A stretch of 64,000 nt of DNA from Blautia coccoides (GTDB taxonomy: Bacteria > Bacillota > Clostridia > Lachnospirales > Lachnospiraceae). Position numbers and translations under genes: made by a program. Location of the stretch: assembly GCF_034355335.1 (NCBI RefSeq), contig NZ_CP136422.1, positions 2,297,001 to 2,361,000 on the forward strand, read 5' to 3'. This document shows, in pieces, positions 54,916 through 62,439 of the stretch (position 1 is the stretch's first letter; each line of letters starts with the position of its first letter). The notes beneath the pieces are model-generated. The model was not told the origin of the DNA. It worked only from the letters and a program-made list of their open reading frames with translations, and did no database searches.

Positions 54916-54925
54916 GAGTAGTCAT

Positions 54926-54964
54926 AATAAGAGTCCGGTTCTGTTTGGGAACCGGACTCTTATT
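54926..54964. terminator. Bidirectional terminator between dut and the nucleoside phosphorylase
   Basis: AATAAGAGTCCGGTTC pairs with GAACCGGACTCTTATT; T-run on the right, A-run on the left. Confidence 0.92.
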
Positions 54965-55728
54965 TACATGGCCAAACCACATTCAAAGGCCAGGGCCATA
55001 TATTTTTCAGCGCCATTTAGACCCCAGTCAGTCAGATCCCGGGGCTGCCATGTGGGACAGTCCAGATTGTCAGCCCCGTAGAAGAACTGGATCAGCGGTA
55101 GACCGCGGAACCTTGCCGCTGCCAGAAGGGCAGAGTATTCCATTTCCACGCCGATGCATCCGCTGTCTCTCCAGGCGGCGATTTCCTGAGGTGTTTCCCG
55201 GTATATACTGTCTGTTGTCCAAATCCTGCCGCAGACATAGGGATATCCGCACTTTTCCATGCATGACTTCAATATATCTGTGGAGTGGCTGTCAGGCTGT
55301 ATTTCTTCTGAGGGCAGGAGATAGTGGTAACTGGTTCCCTCATCCCGTACGGCTCCGGTGGGGACGATAAGCCGGTTTTCCACAGCCTTGTCATCCAGGA
55401 CACCGCAGCAGCCAAAGAATACAAATTTTTCAGCGCCCATGGCGGCGGCCTCCTCAAAACCGCAGACACATGCGGGGGCGCCTACCAGGGACATATAAAA
55501 GGCTATCTCCCTGCCCCTATATGAAATTTTATAGATAGGTGTGCATCCGTTGGCGGTATACAGATGTGCGATGATCTGCACACCGTCAAGGGAGGCGAAT
55601 TTCTCGATGATCTTCCGTGAATATGTGGATACACAAATTTTGGGAAAACCGGGTATAGGGTCTACTGCATCTGAAGGGTTTATAAAGGCCCGGTCCAAAA
55701 GTTCATTTCTGTAAAATACTGTTTTCAT
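54964..55728 (-). CDS. Nucleoside phosphorylase, PNP/UDP family
   Basis: 254 aa, RBS GGAAGGAAA. It has the family 1 phosphorylase pattern: the GCCGVL loop region, VPTGAVRDEGTSYHY and the active-site strand GCIGVEMEYSALLAAA, which recalls uridine phosphorylase (VEMES-type). It would split nucleosides with phosphate into base and (deoxy)ribose 1-phosphate. It overlaps the TetR gene by 4 bp, so both come from the operator-controlled promoter at 56357-56385. The specific nucleoside is unknown. Confidence 0.85.
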   Translation of the reverse strand: MKTVFYRNELLDRAFINPSDAVDPIPGFPKICVSTYSRKIIEKFASLDGVQIIAHLYTANGCTPIYKISYRGREIAFYMSLVGAPACVCGFEEAAAMGAEKFVFFGCCGVLDDKAVENRLIVPTGAVRDEGTSYHYLLPSEEIQPDSHSTDILKSCMEKCGYPYVCGRIWTTDSIYRETPQEIAAWRDSGCIGVEMEYSALLAAARFRGLPLIQFFYGADNLDCPTWQPRDLTDWGLNGAEKYMALAFECGLAM

Positions 55729-56318
55729 TTTTCCTTCCTTTCTATCAATAACAGAGATTTGATCTGGCTGGTGATCCGTTTCGGTATGGCGTCGTCTATT
55801 TCCATGAGTCTGCTGTACATACGGACACCTTGATAAGAAAATACGATCAGGTCATAGACGGCTTCCGGATCCACCGGGCAGAATTCGCCTGTCTGTATCC
55901 CGTATTGGATGAGGGCAGTCCACGTCTCTTTTGAGGCCTCATACTGCTGCTGAATGGAATTGCTGCTTTTAGATATAGAAGGACTGCTGAAAAACTCATA
56001 GATTGCAATGCTGAGAGAATGCTGGCTGTCAATCATTTCTCCCTCATAGCGGTCCAGCACTTGACATAAGATTTGGCGTGCTGGAGTGTTCTTTTTTATT
56101 TTCTCCTCAAATTCGTTCTGCTGGTCTGCCATCAGTACACGGATGATCTCCAGGAAAATCTGGCCGGTATTTTCATAATGACGGTAGAGGCCGCCGCGGC
56201 TGAGTCCTGTCTTTTCACAGATATCCTTCATGGTTACGTCCTTAAAGCCTTTTTCTGCAAACAACTGGAAGGCATTCTCACAGATAATCCGTTTTGTCTT
56301 TTCTCCTTTTGTCCCCAT
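55725..56318 (-). CDS. TetR/AcrR family transcriptional regulator
   Basis: 197 aa, with GAGGTGAT upstream. The N-terminal HTH is KRIICENAFQLFAEKGFKDVTMKDICEKTGLSRGGLYRHYEN, the standard TetR DNA-binding domain; the C-terminal helical domain binds an unknown ligand. It overlaps the phosphorylase gene by 4 bp. A perfect 16-bp palindrome sits in its own promoter spacer, so autorepression is likely. It is divergent from fabV. Confidence 0.92.
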   Translation of the reverse strand: MGTKGEKTKRIICENAFQLFAEKGFKDVTMKDICEKTGLSRGGLYRHYENTGQIFLEIIRVLMADQQNEFEEKIKKNTPARQILCQVLDRYEGEMIDSQHSLSIAIYEFFSSPSISKSSNSIQQQYEASKETWTALIQYGIQTGEFCPVDPEAVYDLIVFSYQGVRMYSRLMEIDDAIPKRITSQIKSLLLIERKEK

Positions 56319-56356
56319 TGGGTATCACCTCATTTGCGGTATATGTGTTGGTTTTA

Positions 56357-56385
56357 ATTATGCGACACTAGTGTCGCTTTGTCAA
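56357..56385 (-). promoter_or_regulatory. TetR-operon promoter with operator in the spacer
   Basis: On the reverse strand: TTGACA (56380-56385), 17-nt spacer, CATAAT (56357-56362). The perfect palindrome GCGACACTAGTGTCGC (56362-56377) fills most of the spacer. This is the classic arrangement for a TetR-type repressor blocking polymerase. Confidence 0.85.
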
Positions 56386-56525
56386 TAGGGAAACAGAATA
56401 AAATTACCGGGTTGCATTTCATGTGTATTTATGATAATATACTTTGGTAATCAAACTATTAGAAGATAAAAGTAAGTGGAAAGAATTTTCAGCTTTAAGA
56501 TATTAGAAAGTCGGAGGATAGGGAA

Positions 56526-57707
56526 ATGATCGTTGAACCAAAGGTAAGGGAATTTATCTGTACAACAGCACATCCGGAAGGATGCAGGGAAAATGTGAAA
56601 AGGCAGATCGCGTACGTAAAGGGAAAAGGAGAGGTGCGTGGACCGAAAAAGGTGCTGGTGATCGGTGCTTCCACAGGATACGGGCTGGCAAGCAGAATCA
56701 CGGCAGCTTTTGCATGTCAGGCGTCTACCATTGGTATTATGTTTGAAAAGCCGTCTTCCGGCAAGCGGACTGCTACACCGGGCTGGTATAATACGGCAGC
56801 TTTTGAAAAGTTTGCGAAGGAGGAGGGACTCTACGCAAAATCCATCAATGGAGATGCCTTTTCAACAGAAGTAAAGCAGCAGGCCATTGAGATGATCAAA
56901 GCGGATCTGGGTCAGGTGGATATGGTGATCTACAGTCTGGCAGCACCCAGAAGGACTACTGCAGATAATAAAACCTGGTCTTCCACGTTAAAGACCACAA
57001 CCGGTGCTTTTACAGAGAAGAGCCTGGATTTGAGAAACAATACCATCGTGACAAAGACAGTAGAAGCCGCTAATGAAGAGGAACTGGAAGGTACGATCAA
57101 AGTTATGGGCGGTGAGGACTGGATGGACTGGATGGATGCCCTGACAAATGCCGGTGTGCTCTCTGACAACGCTGTGACAGTGGCTTATTCTTACATCGGT
57201 CCGGAACTGACCTATCCTATTTATACAGAAGGAACCATCGGACAGGCGAAAAAGCATTTGACAGAAACCGCAGGCAGGATACAGGAAAAGCATCCCGGTG
57301 TATGCGCATATATTTCTGTGAATAAAGCCCTTGTGACACAGGCCAGCGCAGCAATCCCCATTGTGCCCCTTTATTTTGCCATTCTCTATAAGGTGATGAA
57401 AGAGCAGGGAACACATGAGGGATGCATTGAGCAGATTTCACGTCTGTTCCATGACAAACTCTTTCAGGAGGAGATCCCCACAGACCAGCAGGGACGCATC
57501 CGCATGGATGACTGGGAACTGGCGCCTCAGGTACAGGATGCGGTTATGGACTGCTGGAAGGAAGTAAATACAGAGAATGTGGAACAGCTTTCTGATATTG
57601 AAGGGTACTGGGAAGATTTCTATCACATGTTCGGTTTTCATCTTGACAATGTGGATTACAGCAGAGATGTGGAGATACAGGTGGAGATTCCAAGCCTGGC
57701 AGAGTGA
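56526..57707 (+). CDS. fabV: Trans-2-enoyl-CoA/enoyl-ACP reductase, FabV type
   Basis: 393 aa, RBS CGGAGGATAGGG. NAD-binding GASTGYGLASR near residue 50 and the Tyr-x8-Lys catalytic pair in TYPIYTEGTIGQAKKHL are FabV/Ter signatures. It reduces trans-2-enoyl thioesters with NADH, either in fatty-acid synthesis or, as Ter, in crotonyl-CoA reduction to butyryl-CoA. It is divergent from the TetR gene, and its start is about 150 bp from the operator, so control by TetR is possible but not shown. Confidence 0.95.
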   Translation: MIVEPKVREFICTTAHPEGCRENVKRQIAYVKGKGEVRGPKKVLVIGASTGYGLASRITAAFACQASTIGIMFEKPSSGKRTATPGWYNTAAFEKFAKEEGLYAKSINGDAFSTEVKQQAIEMIKADLGQVDMVIYSLAAPRRTTADNKTWSSTLKTTTGAFTEKSLDLRNNTIVTKTVEAANEEELEGTIKVMGGEDWMDWMDALTNAGVLSDNAVTVAYSYIGPELTYPIYTEGTIGQAKKHLTETAGRIQEKHPGVCAYISVNKALVTQASAAIPIVPLYFAILYKVMKEQGTHEGCIEQISRLFHDKLFQEEIPTDQQGRIRMDDWELAPQVQDAVMDCWKEVNTENVEQLSDIEGYWEDFYHMFGFHLDNVDYSRDVEIQVEIPSLAE

Positions 57708-57829
57708 GAAGGTTCCGTGGAGATCCAGTGGTGATTCAGATAGCTGCCTCGGTATTGCCTTGCATTTGCAGGCAATACCTGGCGGGACAGCGGCTGTGAA
57801 CAAAAATAGCTGCTGCTGTAAAATACAGG

Positions 57830-57866
57830 AACCGGAAAATAACTCTTGTTTTTTATCCGGTTTTTT
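57830..57866 (+). terminator. Terminator after fabV
   Basis: AACCGGA and TCCGGTT with a T-rich loop, followed by TTTTTT. Confidence 0.75.
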
Positions 57867-58072
57867 CATATACTGTTTATAACAGCAGCGCAGCACCTTT
57901 TTCAGACAACGGTATTCTCTGTTTAGATTATCCGCTTTGCTATACTTTTCTTATTTATCTTTCATAATAAAAGTCTTATATGTCCGGTTCAGGACAAAAT
58001 CTCATTGAAATAAAAAATTAAACAATTAAAAAATAAAAATCATGGTAAAACCGTTGCCTGCAAAATAATAAT

Positions 58073-58101
58073 TTGCTATAGTATAGAAAAAGACATAATA
58101 T
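58073..58101 (+). promoter_or_regulatory. Candidate promoter of the second Rpn-type gene
   Basis: TTGCTA, 17-nt spacer, TAATAT, about 70 nt before the GTG at 58172. Confidence 0.45.
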
Positions 58102-58171
58102 GTCTGTATATATTTACAAATGCGATGCTGTGTAAGCGGATGCTTTCTCAGAGTGCCTGTAAGGAGGTACA

Positions 58172-59068
58172 GTGAAAAAATCCAGGCCGTCCGCTGTGCG
58201 TCAGAAGTTCCCTGTCCATTCGGAACATGAAGATAAGGCTATGAAGACCGCAGTGTCTTTCTTTGCCAGGGAACTGCTGCCTATGGCGGGCGTGAAGCAG
58301 AAGGTCAGAGGGATAGCTCCCACAGAGAGTATCCATCTGGAACTAAAAAAATTCTATGAGGATTTGAATCTGATCATGGAAGATGACTCCTGCGGCCATC
58401 TGGAGTTCCAGAGCAGGGATGGAGGAATCGAGGATATGAGGCGGTTCCGGCTTTATGAGAGTATTATCAGCTATCAGTTTGGAATGGATGTTGTTACCTA
58501 TGTTATATATAGCGGCAGCGTAAAACATCCTGTGACAGCTATGAAATGTGGTAAAAACACTTATAAAGTGGTCCCTGTCATGTTGTCTGACAGAGATGGT
58601 GACAAACTTCTAAGAAAACTGGAAAAGAAACAGGGAGAGGGCAGGAAACTATCACGAAAAGATTTGGCAAAGCTTTCTCTGCTTCCCGTATTAGGAGGCG
58701 AACTTTCCCAGAAAGACAAGATTGAGCGGGCTTTTCGGCTTACTGCCGGCCAGGAGGCAACGCAGGAACTAAAGAAAACGGAATCTATTTTGTACACGTT
58801 GGCGGAAAAATTCCTGAAAAAAGAGGAATTGGAAGAGATTAAGGAGGTGCTTAGTATGACATGGCTGTACAGTATGTTGACTGAAGATGCAAAAAAAGAA
58901 GGTGAGCGAAAAGGTGAGCGAAAAGGCGAACAAATAGGCGAACAGCGGGGAAAACAGATGGGTCTGGAAAATGCGGCGGTTCGTTTTCTTGACATTCTTC
59001 CCCCGGAAGTAGTTGCAGAAAAGTTAGATATTCCGCTGGAGCGGATCAAAGAACTCCTGCAGAAATAA
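58172..59068 (+). CDS. Rpn-type (PD-(D/E)XK) putative nuclease/transposase family protein
   Basis: 298 aa from a GTG with AAGGAGGT upstream. Segments such as RRFRLYESIISYQFGMDVVTYVIYSG (with an upstream HLEFQS) resemble the nuclease core of Rpn/YhgA-like proteins, and the run KKEGERKGERKGEQIGEQRG near the C terminus is the charged Gly-Glu repeat these proteins often carry before the tail. Family members are thought to nick DNA and promote recombination. It is unlike the member at 21144 in sequence, so the two are not recent copies. Confidence 0.6.
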   Translation: MKKSRPSAVRQKFPVHSEHEDKAMKTAVSFFARELLPMAGVKQKVRGIAPTESIHLELKKFYEDLNLIMEDDSCGHLEFQSRDGGIEDMRRFRLYESIISYQFGMDVVTYVIYSGSVKHPVTAMKCGKNTYKVVPVMLSDRDGDKLLRKLEKKQGEGRKLSRKDLAKLSLLPVLGGELSQKDKIERAFRLTAGQEATQELKKTESILYTLAEKFLKKEELEEIKEVLSMTWLYSMLTEDAKKEGERKGERKGEQIGEQRGKQMGLENAAVRFLDILPPEVVAEKLDIPLERIKELLQK

Positions 59069-59221
59069 TAAATCTAAGCGGAACTGTTCGATATTCGTGC
59101 GGATAGTCCAGTAAAAGCGCAGAAATTTGGGGAAATCCCATCTGCGCAATATGACAAAACAAAAAGCGCCAGCCGGATATACTTGTATTCTTCCGGCTGG
59201 CAATTCATGGAATCCATTTCA

Positions 59222-60115
59222 TTATTTCAGAAACCGAAGCAGATTATCCCCCATCACATCATTCCACTCTTCCTGTGTAAGTCCCGCATGTTCTCTGATA
59301 TCCTCCACAAACATGGAGAAATCCATCTCCCTGCATTTGGAGGGATAGAGGAGCAGCGGGAAATCACTTCCGAAAAGCAGCCGTTTGCTGCCGATCATGG
59401 AGATGACAGCCCGAAAGCTTCGGATGTGGTAGAGCAGGGGATTGGCGGCTGTGTCATAATATACATTTTCAAACTTTCCGCTGTATTTTGGATTCATTTC
59501 ATAGAAGGGCAGTCCGCCCCCCATATGTGCTAAAATAAGCTTTAAATCCGGGTATTTTTTCACCAGCCCTGGAATGGGGGCAAGGCTTGTAAAATCCCTG
59601 CCCGGATAGGCATGGCCCACCGGTTCTCCGCAGTGGATGCATACGGCAAGACCATAATGCTGTGCGCACTCGAGAACGTCTATAAGATCGGGATCTTCAA
59701 AATCATATCCGTTTCCCCCGGGACCCAGCTCTCCGATACCGGTGAAGCCCAGTTTGGCACACCGCTCAATTTCGGAGATGGCTTTTTCGCGGAATTTGGG
59801 ATTGATGGAAATAAAGCCTTTCAGTCTGTCGGGATGGCGTTTCATCATGTCAGCCATGTAATCGTTGTGCATGGTCATCAGGCCTTCGTCATTCCAGTAC
59901 CACCCCTGCATGACAAGACCGTAAATGCCGGCTTTGTCTGCGCATTCCAGAGCTTCCTCGGCATTGGCCCAGGCTTCTTCGGTTCCCTTGCCGTTTTCCG
60001 GCTTTTTTGTGAGAAGGGCAAACCAGTTGTCCCTGACAGCGTATTTCTCCCAGTTCTGGTAAATCTCAGGGGGAAAGAGATGAACATGGCTGTCCCAGAT
60101 TTTAAAATCATGCAT
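59222..60115 (-). CDS. Amidohydrolase-2 family metal-dependent hydrolase
   Basis: 297 aa from ATG 60115, with GGAGGAT upstream. The barrel metal motifs are DSHVHLF (first strand), VCIHCGEP, LAHMGGGLPFYE and FGSDFPL, as in PF04909 amidohydrolases that hydrolyse or decarboxylate small aromatic or lactone substrates. The substrate is not visible. The gene runs in the same direction as the DUF1292 gene upstream, and a 27-bp GTAAC-family unit lies between them. Confidence 0.85.
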   Translation of the reverse strand: MHDFKIWDSHVHLFPPEIYQNWEKYAVRDNWFALLTKKPENGKGTEEAWANAEEALECADKAGIYGLVMQGWYWNDEGLMTMHNDYMADMMKRHPDRLKGFISINPKFREKAISEIERCAKLGFTGIGELGPGGNGYDFEDPDLIDVLECAQHYGLAVCIHCGEPVGHAYPGRDFTSLAPIPGLVKKYPDLKLILAHMGGGLPFYEMNPKYSGKFENVYYDTAANPLLYHIRSFRAVISMIGSKRLLFGSDFPLLLYPSKCREMDFSMFVEDIREHAGLTQEEWNDVMGDNLLRFLK

Positions 60116-60141
60116 GGCAGATCCTCCGCAGGAGATTATTT

Positions 60142-60168
60142 GTAACGGTACGGTATCTTTACAGTTAC
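60142..60168. repeat. 27-bp GTAAC-family end unit
   Basis: It starts GTAACGGTACGGTATC and ends CTTTACAGTTAC, the same layout as the unit at 54889 and the same 27-bp length, with five differences. It lies in the leader of the amidohydrolase gene. Confidence 0.6.
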
Positions 60169-60176
60169 CATCATTG

Positions 60177-60575
60177 TTACTCTTTTTCTTCCATATCCTG
60201 TTCACTGGGAAGACCGGCAATAAATTCATGGAAACTCTCTGCGGCAGCCATGTACTCATCCTCCCGTTCAATATTGGTCACTACAGGATTGCCCTCTTCG
60301 TCTTCCGCGTAGCGGAACAGATAAGTCTCTCCTGATGTGCTCTTACCGTCCTTGTCGAGGGGAACAAGGGCAATAAACTCACCGAAGTCTTCCACCGGGA
60401 ATGTGGTGAGCACTGCGCACTCCAGAACGGTGTTGTCTTCCAGGGTCAGTTTGATCGTGGGGTTTGGAACCCTGGGAATGGAACCTTTGCCGGCGCTGGA
60501 GCAGTTTGAGCTGCAGGAAGCGCAGTCGCTTGGGTCGCAGCCGCCGATATTTGCTGTGAATGTTTCTTCACTCAT
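60177..60575 (-). CDS. DUF1292 domain protein with Cys-rich N terminus
   Basis: 132 aa, with GAGAGGTAA upstream. The first 30 residues have the Cys pattern GGCDPSDCASCSSNC, then a DUF1292 domain (IKLTLEDNTVLECAVLTTF, YLFRYAEDEEGNPVV). The Cys cluster could bind a metal. Function unknown; these are small cytoplasmic proteins of Firmicutes. Confidence 0.85.
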   Translation of the reverse strand: MSEETFTANIGGCDPSDCASCSSNCSSAGKGSIPRVPNPTIKLTLEDNTVLECAVLTTFPVEDFGEFIALVPLDKDGKSTSGETYLFRYAEDEEGNPVVTNIEREDEYMAAAESFHEFIAGLPSEQDMEEKE

Positions 60576-60854
60576 ATGTGTTACCTCTCTTCTTTTCTTT
60601 CAGTATAAGGGTTCAGCAGAGCAGATGCGCAGGCCTGCCAAACTCTCACCTCTCGGTTTTCCAAATACGGCAAAACACTGCATTTGGACTGCTTTCATAC
60701 TATCAGATTAAAGAAAAGATTGCAACAGTTACGAATTGGCGATTGCATTTTTATGGGGTCACACGTATAATGAGAGTAGTCTTCAGAAGAAGACAAGAGA
60801 ATCGCTGGGGTTCCCGGCGATTGCGTACGAGGTATCAAAGAGGGAGGAATCATT

Positions 60855-62429
60855 GTGAAGCGGGACACTTCCTATGTGATCAAGAGAGCAGAGCATTTTA
60901 AGTCCATTCTGACAGCCGAAGGCTTTTTAGTGGGGATCGTGGCCGGACTTGTGGTGCTTTTATACAGAGTGCTTCTGGAGTATGCGGGCAGGGGTATGAA
61001 TCTTGTCCTTGAATATGGAAGAAAGTATCCCCTGATCGCGGGATGCTGGTTTTTGGTTCTGTTTATTCTGGCCTGTATTGTAGGGCGTCTGGTAAAATAT
61101 GAGTCATTCATCTCCGGGAGTGGTATTCCACAGGTGGAAGGTGAGATGGCAGGAAAGTTAAATCAGGTCTGGTGGAGAGTGCTGCCTGCAAAATTTCTGG
61201 GAGGTTTTTTGTCACTGTTTGCAGGGCTGTCACTTGGAAGAGAGGGTCCCTCCATACAGATTGGAGCTATGGCAGGAAAGGCAGTATCAAAGATACTGGA
61301 CAGGAGCAAGACAGAAGAAAAGTTCCTTCTTACCTGCGGTGCCAGCGCAGGTCTTTCGGCTGCATTCCATGCGCCGCTGGCAGGCGTAATGTTTTCTCTG
61401 GAGGAGATCCACAAGAATTTTTCAGTGTCTGTGCTGGTGTCTGTCATGACAGCGTCTATTACGGCAGATTACATATCCTCCAGGTTTCTGGGATTCCGTT
61501 CTGTCTTTCAGTTTGAGATAACAGGCTCTATTCCGGCGAAGTATTACGGACATATTATCGTTCTGGGAATCATCCTGGGAGTGATGGGAGCTTTCTATAA
61601 TAAGATGACGCTTTTTGTGCAGTCTTTATTTGGAAAGATACAGGGAAAGAGAGCTGAGACGACCAGACTTCTCATTCCGTTTCTGCTGGCAGGTGCCCTG
61701 GGGTTTATCATGCCGGAGATTTTGGGCAGCGGGCATAACATTATTGATATTATCACAGAGGGCAATGCGATGTTTACCACCATCCTTCTGCTTTTTGTGA
61801 TGAAACTGTTATTTTCTGTCATTTCATTTGGGTCCGGTGCGCCGGGAGGAATCTTCTTTCCTCTGTTGGTACTGGGGGCCTTGATCGGCGGAGCATACGG
61901 AACCTTTGCAGTGCAGTACCTGGGACTTGACGCGGCTTATCTGAACAATCTGATCATGCTGGCAATGGCCGGGTATTTTACGGCCATCGTGCGGGCGCCT
62001 ATTACAGGTATTATCCTGATCTTTGAGATGACAGGCAGCGTGAGCCAGATGCTGTCTCTGTCTTTAGTGTCTATTGTAGCTTTTCTGGTGGCAACCGCTG
62101 TGAAATCACAGCCTATTTATGAGAGCCTTCTGGAAAACCTGCTGAGAAAGCGGGGCGAGCATGTGCCGGAGAAAACAGGAGAAAAAATATTACAGGAGTT
62201 TGTGGTCCGTCATAACTGCGAGCTTCAAAATAAAATGGTACAGCAGATTGAATGGCCGAAAAACTGCCTTCTGGTGGCTGTGCAGAGGAGCGGCACAGAG
62301 CTGATCCCAAAAGGGCGTACTATATTAATGGCCAGTGACACGATCATAACCATGACAGATGAGCAGGACGCGCCGGCAGTGCATGACAGGATGGAGGTCC
62401 TGTGTTCGGAACAAGAGAAATTGAAATGA
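60855..62429 (+). CDS. CLC-type chloride channel/antiporter with RCK_C domain
   Basis: 524 aa from a GTG with GGGAGGA upstream. The selectivity motifs are SGSGIPQVEG, GREGPSIQIGA (with the gating Glu) and GAPGGIFFP; the pore is made of about ten membrane segments to about 430. A C-terminal TrkA-C/RCK_C domain (NCLLVAVQRSGTELIPKG...DTIITM) may sense a ligand. It moves Cl-, probably with H+. The GH13-like gene starts 10 bp later and is coupled to it. Confidence 0.93.
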   Translation: MKRDTSYVIKRAEHFKSILTAEGFLVGIVAGLVVLLYRVLLEYAGRGMNLVLEYGRKYPLIAGCWFLVLFILACIVGRLVKYESFISGSGIPQVEGEMAGKLNQVWWRVLPAKFLGGFLSLFAGLSLGREGPSIQIGAMAGKAVSKILDRSKTEEKFLLTCGASAGLSAAFHAPLAGVMFSLEEIHKNFSVSVLVSVMTASITADYISSRFLGFRSVFQFEITGSIPAKYYGHIIVLGIILGVMGAFYNKMTLFVQSLFGKIQGKRAETTRLLIPFLLAGALGFIMPEILGSGHNIIDIITEGNAMFTTILLLFVMKLLFSVISFGSGAPGGIFFPLLVLGALIGGAYGTFAVQYLGLDAAYLNNLIMLAMAGYFTAIVRAPITGIILIFEMTGSVSQMLSLSLVSIVAFLVATAVKSQPIYESLLENLLRKRGEHVPEKTGEKILQEFVVRHNCELQNKMVQQIEWPKNCLLVAVQRSGTELIPKGRTILMASDTIITMTDEQDAPAVHDRMEVLCSEQEKLK

Positions 62430-62439
62430 GGTGGACAGC

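Larger units (their letters stand above)
57708..58171. other. AT-rich gap between fabV and the Rpn-type gene
   Basis: No gene seen. A 10-bp hairpin GGTATTGCCT/AGGCAATACC lies at 57751-57779, a terminator at 57830-57866 and a promoter at 58073-58101. The stretch 57990-58140 is very A/T-rich. Confidence 0.5.
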
